A stretch of DNA of 10,450 nt from Oscillospiraceae bacterium. GTDB lineage: Bacteria; Bacillota; Clostridia; Oscillospirales; Acutalibacteraceae. Position numbers and translations under genes: made by a program. How positions within the stretch are numbered: the stretch's first letter is position 1; each line of letters starts with the position of its first letter. The notes beneath the pieces were generated by a model. That model ran no database searches. It had not been told where the DNA came from and saw only the letters and a list, made by a program, of their open reading frames with translations. The stretch covers positions 1-10,450 of the forward strand of contig CADBOL010000179.1 of NCBI GenBank assembly GCA_902796295.1, given 5' to 3'. Of the stretch, positions 6,216-10,450 are shown piece after piece.

Positions 6216-7778
6216 TTACCAGTTGAATTCTTTATCAGTTACCTTATTTCCGGTATTATCAAACGCCTCAATCCTGTATCCGTCTTCACTGAGAGTCAGT
6301 TTGGAAGCGATATAGTTTTTATTAGAATCCGAATGCCCGCCGTCATTGTAAATTACTATACCGGGATACTTATCAAGATGAGCTTTTTCAAAATCATCTC
6401 TGCCGTCTATAAATCTGCACTCATGGGTGTGGCCGCTGAGCACGGCGCTGACTCCGAGAGCGCTTAATCTGTTCCAAGCCCTCTCATAGAGATCCTCTTC
6501 AGGCTCGCTAACCTGCCAGGCATGGGAGAGTGTTATTATTTTATCATTTCCGGGTTCAAAAGACTCAAGCCATTCAACCATTTCACAGCGGTTGGTGTAA
6601 TAATCATCCAGTCCGCCGTATTCAATATGGTCATCGGGCTTGTCTTCACCGCTGTCAAGTACAGCAAATGTATAAGGCCCCCTGTTGACGTTGTAATAAA
6701 ACTTATCATAACCGAGATAAGCGGGAAGGAGCGAAGCGAAATTACCTCTGGTCTCGTGATTGCCTCTGACATAAATTACGGGCATTTTTCCTTCTGTGAG
6801 CTTGCCGGCGAATTCAACAATATATTTAACTGCTTCCTGCTCAAAATCCATGCCTGCGGCCGGATCTCCGAGAAGAATTACAGCGTCGTAATCCCCGGCA
6901 TACGATACCGCCGAGTAAGCCAGTTTCAGATATGAATGCCAGTCTGATACAACCAGATAAGTCTGATCGGCGCTTTCGTTTACTTTAAAATCAAACGGCC
7001 CTGATTTAACTGTTTTTCCGGTACGGCTTCCGTAGCTGAAATCCTCTGTAACTCTTGTGCTGCCGACGGTATAGCTGTTATTCTTTAAATGCTCATAAGG
7101 AACGCTGATACTGTGTATCAATCTGTCTGAGTAAATCCTTCCGTCATTCTGATCAAACTTTTTATAGTTTACACCATTATATGTGTATTCAATAAACCCG
7201 GTACCTCCGGTATTTGATGAAAATACAACGGAATATCCGCTGCCCGTATCCATTACCGCCGGCTCGGATGTGATTTTATAAGGCGACAACGGAAATACAG
7301 TCCAGAAAAATCCGAGAGCAACAGCAGCTGCAACAAAAACGGCAAACATCTTCTTAGCAGATTCCTCAAGCGCGGGATAAAACAGAAGAAGCAAAAGAAT
7401 AACAGTAAATGATACAATAAAAGGCAGATCTTTTTTGAGATACATAAGCATCACGGTATTTGTTTCCGGAGTGTTGACTATTATAATGCCCAACGCCGCA
7501 ATGGCTGACAATACCGTAATAATATACGATATAATTTTCAGCGTTTTAAATAACTTCTTTTCGCATAAATAAGGTTTATACAGCTTAACAGCGGTAAGGC
7601 AGATAAGCAGGGCGATATTAACGCATAGTATCAGGAAAAGCCCGACCGCACCGCCTAAAAATTTCATATTAGGAGTAAAGAACACCCATACCATCCGAAC
7701 CGCGTGATAAATACTCGCCGCAGCCAGAGAAATGAAAAGCAATACAGTCATAAAAACAGGTATCTGTCGATTATTCAT
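6216..7778 (-). CDS. Membrane-anchored metallophosphoesterase, five N-terminal helices
   Basis: A 520-residue protein in three parts. Residues about 8-165 contain five membrane segments (near 8-28, 42-64, 80-102, 117-137 and 144-163). Residues 170-265 are beta-rich and resemble the Ig/Fn3-like domain found before many purple-acid-type phosphatases. Residues 273-485 are a calcineurin-like phosphoesterase: SDWH (D279, H281), LGD (D305), RGNHE (N340, H341), SHAW (H419) and SGHTH (H450, H452), which are the usual dinuclear metal ligands. Motif II reads GDPAA rather than the common GDxxD, so the second Asp is missing. The catalytic part probably faces the outside, but orientation is inferred. The substrate is unknown; phosphomonoesters, nucleotides or lipid-linked phosphates are options. 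GGAGG sits 6 bases before the ATG. It starts 15 bases after the GH30 gene ends and is last in the minus-strand run. Confidence 0.85.
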   Translation of the reverse strand: MNNRQIPVFMTVLLFISLAAASIYHAVRMVWVFFTPNMKFLGGAVGLFLILCVNIALLICLTAVKLYKPYLCEKKLFKTLKIISYIITVLSAIAALGIIIVNTPETNTVMLMYLKKDLPFIVSFTVILLLLLFYPALEESAKKMFAVFVAAAVALGFFWTVFPLSPYKITSEPAVMDTGSGYSVVFSSNTGGTGFIEYTYNGVNYKKFDQNDGRIYSDRLIHSISVPYEHLKNNSYTVGSTRVTEDFSYGSRTGKTVKSGPFDFKVNESADQTYLVVSDWHSYLKLAYSAVSYAGDYDAVILLGDPAAGMDFEQEAVKYIVEFAGKLTEGKMPVIYVRGNHETRGNFASLLPAYLGYDKFYYNVNRGPYTFAVLDSGEDKPDDHIEYGGLDDYYTNRCEMVEWLESFEPGNDKIITLSHAWQVSEPEEDLYERAWNRLSALGVSAVLSGHTHECRFIDGRDDFEKAHLDKYPGIVIYNDGGHSDSNKNYIASKLTLSEDGYRIEAFDNTGNKVTDKEFNW

Positions 7779-7793
7779 TATAAACCTCCGCTG

Positions 7794-9200
7794 TCAGTTT
7801 ATGACTACGGTCTCAATAGACCTTGCAGGCATTGTGATATTTGTAAGCAAATATCCGCCGGATGTTTTTTCACAGTTATGATCTTTATCCGTAAGATATA
7901 TTTCATAATTCCCGGAACAGCCTGTCAGATTAAGAGATGTATCATTTTCGGAGTTGTTTACAAGTACAATTACAGTTCTGTTGCCGTCTTTAAAAGCAAT
8001 GTGCTCGATATCTTTATTATCAATGCTGTCTCTGAGCTCAATACGAGAAGCGCCCGGATTAATGAATTTTGAAAAATGCATATAAGCATAGTAACGGTTA
8101 TAAATTACAAGACTGCCGTCAATCATTTCCATAAGGCCGTCACCGTTAACCGCTGTCCAGCTTGACCATGAAACGGCATTCATAAGCGACAGATCCTGAA
8201 TAATAATATTTGCCATATATATACCGCTGTCAATGGTTTTACTGTCAATCTTTAGAGGCAGTTCACACCATTCGGACATTTCAAGCTTTTTATCCGGATA
8301 CTGAGCTGCAAATTTTTCACCGACGGCGTTTTTGCCGCCGTAATTATTATCCATCCAGTAGCTGTGCCCGGCGTAATATTCACAGTAATCATTAAGTATT
8401 TTGCTCTCAAAAAACTTATCTATATACTCATAGTATTCTTCTGTAAGCTGACCGCTCTCGGGGCCTCTGAGCTGATATGTGCATCCCCTCTCCTTCATAT
8501 TAACGGCAAATCTTTCAAGCAGTGCAATGCATTTATCCGCATCATAGTGACAGCCTTCCTGGCCTACCCATTCGCCGCCCCATTTCCACTGCGGCTCGTT
8601 TATCGGTGAAACTGCCTTGACGGGAATACCTTCGGAAACGAAATGGTCCGCGATTGTAAGAACGTAATCAACAAACTTATCATAGTTTTCTTCGGGCAGA
8701 TTATTGACATTTTCCTGAATCCCGCCCGAGGCGTGGCCGCTGACTGTCATTGAATAATGGGGAGAATTGCAGAAAAGTATAACCTCGCTCGCGCCGTATT
8801 CAACTGCAAGTTTCATCATCCTGACGGCATTTGAATCTCTCGAAAAATCAAACTCCCACTTCTGAGATTTTTCGTTATAATAATAAAAGCTTTCTGTTCG
8901 GCGGGTTCTGTCCCAGATTCTGCAGTCGGGGTTATCCGCTTCACCGCCGCCTATATTGAACCTGTAAATATCAAGCCCGAGCCCCTCTTCTTTATCATAG
9001 AGAAGCTTCGCGATTTTTCGGGCGGTTTCCTCATCGTCAATCGTCTGACTCCACCAGGCGGATGAGGTACCGAAGCCTTCAAACTGCCGGTAACTCACGT
9101 ACTTATTCACCCCCACGGTTCTGGTTTTACCGATTGATACCACATTGAAAGCGGCTATCTGAAAAAAGGATAAGATTGCGCATATTATTCTCTGAATCAA
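7794..9200 (-). CDS. Secreted glycoside hydrolase family 30 enzyme
   Basis: The 468-residue protein has an N-terminal hydrophobic signal (residues 1-20), a (beta/alpha)8 catalytic domain and a C-terminal beta-sandwich (about 375-468) ending in ITMPARSIETVVI, which is the standard GH30 layout. FEGFGTSSAWW (40-50) opens the barrel. Glu202 in SPINEPQW is the predicted acid/base and Glu310 in EMSEWCE the predicted nucleophile of a retaining enzyme. GH30 includes xylanases, beta-1,6-glucanases, beta-1,6-galactanases and glucocerebrosidases. The FGTSSAWW and NEPQWKWG...QEGC features recall the beta-1,6-galactanase group (GH30_5), but this subfamily call is tentative. The start is TTG at 9200, inside a TTGA overlap with the stop of the upstream gene, with GGGGAG 8 bases before it. 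No dockerin, carbohydrate-binding module or sorting signal was seen. Confidence 0.9.
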   Translation of the reverse strand: MIQRIICAILSFFQIAAFNVVSIGKTRTVGVNKYVSYRQFEGFGTSSAWWSQTIDDEETARKIAKLLYDKEEGLGLDIYRFNIGGGEADNPDCRIWDRTRRTESFYYYNEKSQKWEFDFSRDSNAVRMMKLAVEYGASEVILFCNSPHYSMTVSGHASGGIQENVNNLPEENYDKFVDYVLTIADHFVSEGIPVKAVSPINEPQWKWGGEWVGQEGCHYDADKCIALLERFAVNMKERGCTYQLRGPESGQLTEEYYEYIDKFFESKILNDYCEYYAGHSYWMDNNYGGKNAVGEKFAAQYPDKKLEMSEWCELPLKIDSKTIDSGIYMANIIIQDLSLMNAVSWSSWTAVNGDGLMEMIDGSLVIYNRYYAYMHFSKFINPGASRIELRDSIDNKDIEHIAFKDGNRTVIVLVNNSENDTSLNLTGCSGNYEIYLTDKDHNCEKTSGGYLLTNITMPARSIETVVIN

Positions 9201-9736
9201 ATCTCATTCTCCCCTTTTTTTCGTTTCGAAAAACGATTGACAATATACATTATAAGCAAAACAAGTATTGCCGCAAAAATAAGATACATTATAACCGTTT
9301 TGACGGCTGTAAAAGCAGAAGCCGCAGCATAAAAGGATTCAGAGGGAATACCGGATCTGAGCATGGTTATACTCATTATGTTTTCTGCGTAATCACAAGC
9401 TGCAAGAATAAACGGAAAAACAGCGAGAATCTTTCTTGCTTTTCCTTTTGTGAGAATATAAATCAAAGAAACAAACAGAACAGTATAAAATACGGGATAG
9501 ATAAAATCGAGAGGAATCTGCCGGAAGAGATAGATGTTTCTCCCCTCATCTCCTATCAGATCAAGAAACTTCAGGGCATTTTCATAATTTCCGGGAAAAT
9601 TCATATCGAAGCAGCGGATTCCCTGAGTATTCATCTCTATACGGGGAATTAAGATTATATTCATTATCAAGCATATCAGCGCCGTAATTGATCCGCTGAT
9701 AATCGCAGTGTATTTTGGAAAAAATTTTGATTTCAT
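9197..9736 (-). CDS. Unrecognised small membrane protein with four predicted helices
   Basis: I do not recognise the family. From the ATG at 9736 it is 179 residues, with hydrophobic segments near 10-30, 75-95, 103-125 and 140-166 and a charged tail (KRKKGENEI). Between helices 1 and 2 lies a polar segment of about 40 residues, probably outside the cell. The segments QIPLDFIYPVFY (73-84) and ACDYAENI (113-120) place acidic residues and an Asp..Glu-Asn set within membrane helices, which suggests a conserved functional site. A GTG at 9766 overlapping the upstream gene could also start it, giving 189 residues, but AGGTG six bases before the ATG at 9736 fits better. Its TGA overlaps the TTG of the GH30 gene, so the two are coupled in expression. 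No function is proposed. Confidence 0.8.
   Translation of the reverse strand: MKSKFFPKYTAIISGSITALICLIMNIILIPRIEMNTQGIRCFDMNFPGNYENALKFLDLIGDEGRNIYLFRQIPLDFIYPVFYTVLFVSLIYILTKGKARKILAVFPFILAACDYAENIMSITMLRSGIPSESFYAAASAFTAVKTVIMYLIFAAILVLLIMYIVNRFSKRKKGENEI
9209..9214 (-). promoter_or_regulatory. Ribosome binding site supporting the TTG start of the GH30 gene
   Basis: GGGGAG on the minus strand lies within the last codons of the upstream membrane protein gene, 8 bases before the TTG. The nearby ATG at 9207 is in another frame. The stop and start share bases, so reinitiation is likely. Confidence 0.7.
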
Positions 9737-9750
9737 ATTAAGCACCTGAT

Positions 9751-10450
9751 TTATCCTGCGGCACACTCTGCTATACGCCTTGCAACATAGACACCGCTTG
9801 CTGACGCGTGAGAAAGAGAGTGTGTTACCCCGCTTCCGTCGCCTATAACATACAGACCCTTGTGAATTGACTCAAGGTTACTGTCAACCTTGACTTCCAT
9901 ATTATAAAACTTTACTTCAACACCGTAAAGAAGAGTATCGTCATTCGCAGTACCCGGAGCAATCTTGTCGAGAGCGTAAATCATCTCGATAATACCGTCA
10001 AGTATTCTCTTGGGCAAAACAAGACTGAGATCTCCGGGAGTTGCCTTGAGAGTGGGAGTTACAGTGCCCTCGTTGATTCTTGTCACGGTACTTCTTCTGC
10101 CTCTTTCAAGATCGCCGAATCGCTGAACTATTACACCGCCTCCGAGCATATTTGAAAGGCGGGAAATGCTCTCCCCGTATTCATTGCTGTTTTTGAAGGG
10201 GAATGAAAAATGCTTGCTTACAAGCAGAGCAAAATTGGTGTTTTCTGTCCTCAGAGCCGGATCTTCATAACTGTGTCCGTTGACAGTTATAATACCGTTG
10301 GTGTTTTCGTTTACGACGCTTCCGTGAGGATTCATACAGAATGTACGTACCCTGTCTTCAAACTTTTTGGTCCTGTATACTATTTTTCCCTCATAAAGCT
10401 CATCGGTTATTCCTTCAAAGACAACAGCGGGCAGTTCAACCCTGACACCG
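9751..10450 (-). CDS. COG2509-type FAD-dependent oxidoreductase, N-terminal part outside window
   Basis: The frame is open from the right edge to the TAA at 9751, giving 232 visible C-terminal residues of a protein usually about 450-550 long. The ATG at 10335 is internal, because the preceding codons translate into a matching family segment (KFEDRVRTFC followed by MNPHG). Typical blocks include ENTNFALLVS, a LGGGVIVQRFGDLERGRRS stretch, PTLKATPGDLSLVLP, DDTLLYGVEVKFYN, and near the end LYVIGDGSG, the FAD-binding Gly-Asp motif, followed by SLSHASASGVYVA. This is a cytoplasmic flavoprotein family of uncharacterised dehydrogenases widespread in Firmicutes; the substrate is not known. The small membrane protein starts 14 bases after its stop. 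The promoter and N-terminal dinucleotide-binding fold lie beyond the window. Confidence 0.87.
   Translation of the reverse strand, partial: GVRVELPAVVFEGITDELYEGKIVYRTKKFEDRVRTFCMNPHGSVVNENTNGIITVNGHSYEDPALRTENTNFALLVSKHFSFPFKNSNEYGESISRLSNMLGGGVIVQRFGDLERGRRSTVTRINEGTVTPTLKATPGDLSLVLPKRILDGIIEMIYALDKIAPGTANDDTLLYGVEVKFYNMEVKVDSNLESIHKGLYVIGDGSGVTHSLSHASASGVYVARRIAECAAG

Noticed and set aside
9176..9652. Plus-strand open frame (158 codons) opposite the small membrane protein
   Set aside because: Its composition is rich in Lys, Asn and Ser with no domain, and the opposing frame has clear helices, a ribosome binding site and operon context.
1..10450. Mobile element, phage defence island or CRISPR array
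   Set aside because: No transposase, integrase, nuclease, helicase, repeat array or flanking repeats were seen; composition looks even and the genes are of housekeeping or metabolic type.

Overview
The window looks like ordinary chromosome from a low-to-mid GC, Gram-positive anaerobe, most likely a gut or rumen member of the Clostridia. This rests on strong AGGAGG-type ribosome binding sites, use of TTG as a start codon, a lipoprotein with a DUF4430-like domain, a Udk-like nucleoside kinase and a COG2509-type FAD protein. Genus cannot be set from the sequence. Twelve genes fill the window almost completely. The largest gap is about 100 bases, and I see no tRNA, rRNA, CRISPR array, insertion sequence or phage gene.

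Left block (1-2195, plus strand): a closely packed run of four genes, probably one operon. They are a GNAT acetyltransferase cut by the left window edge, a YhhN/TMEM86-type lysoplasmalogenase-like membrane protein, a small DUF4430-type lipoprotein and a Cys/His-rich DUF4186 protein. The last converges on, and overlaps by 44 bases, a minus-strand phosphodiester glycosidase (NAGPA family) that has no visible export signal.

Middle block (3343-6112, plus strand): a TTG-started hemolysin III/TrhA (PAQR) membrane protein, a uridine-kinase-like ATPase domain protein and a secreted alkaline phosphatase, followed by a clear intrinsic terminator. A 69-base divergent spacer separates this block from the glycosidase gene and carries a good promoter reading toward the glycosidase.

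Right block (6216-10450, minus strand): read in transcription order, the C-terminal part of a COG2509 FAD-dependent oxidoreductase (cut by the right edge), an unrecognised four-helix membrane protein, a secreted GH30 glycoside hydrolase and a five-helix membrane-anchored metallophosphoesterase. Overlapping or nearly touching ends suggest one transcript.

Common theme: several products are exported or membrane-bound hydrolases acting on phosphoesters or glycosides (alkaline phosphatase, metallophosphoesterase, GH30), and two others are a lipid-related membrane protein and a predicted phosphodiester glycosidase. A role in scavenging phosphate, nucleosides and sugars and in membrane upkeep is a reasonable inference. 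I found no strong evidence for a new multi-gene system. The most useful leads are the leaderless phosphodiester glycosidase with an unidentified N-terminal domain, the metallophosphoesterase with an altered motif, and the small membrane protein coupled to the GH30 enzyme.
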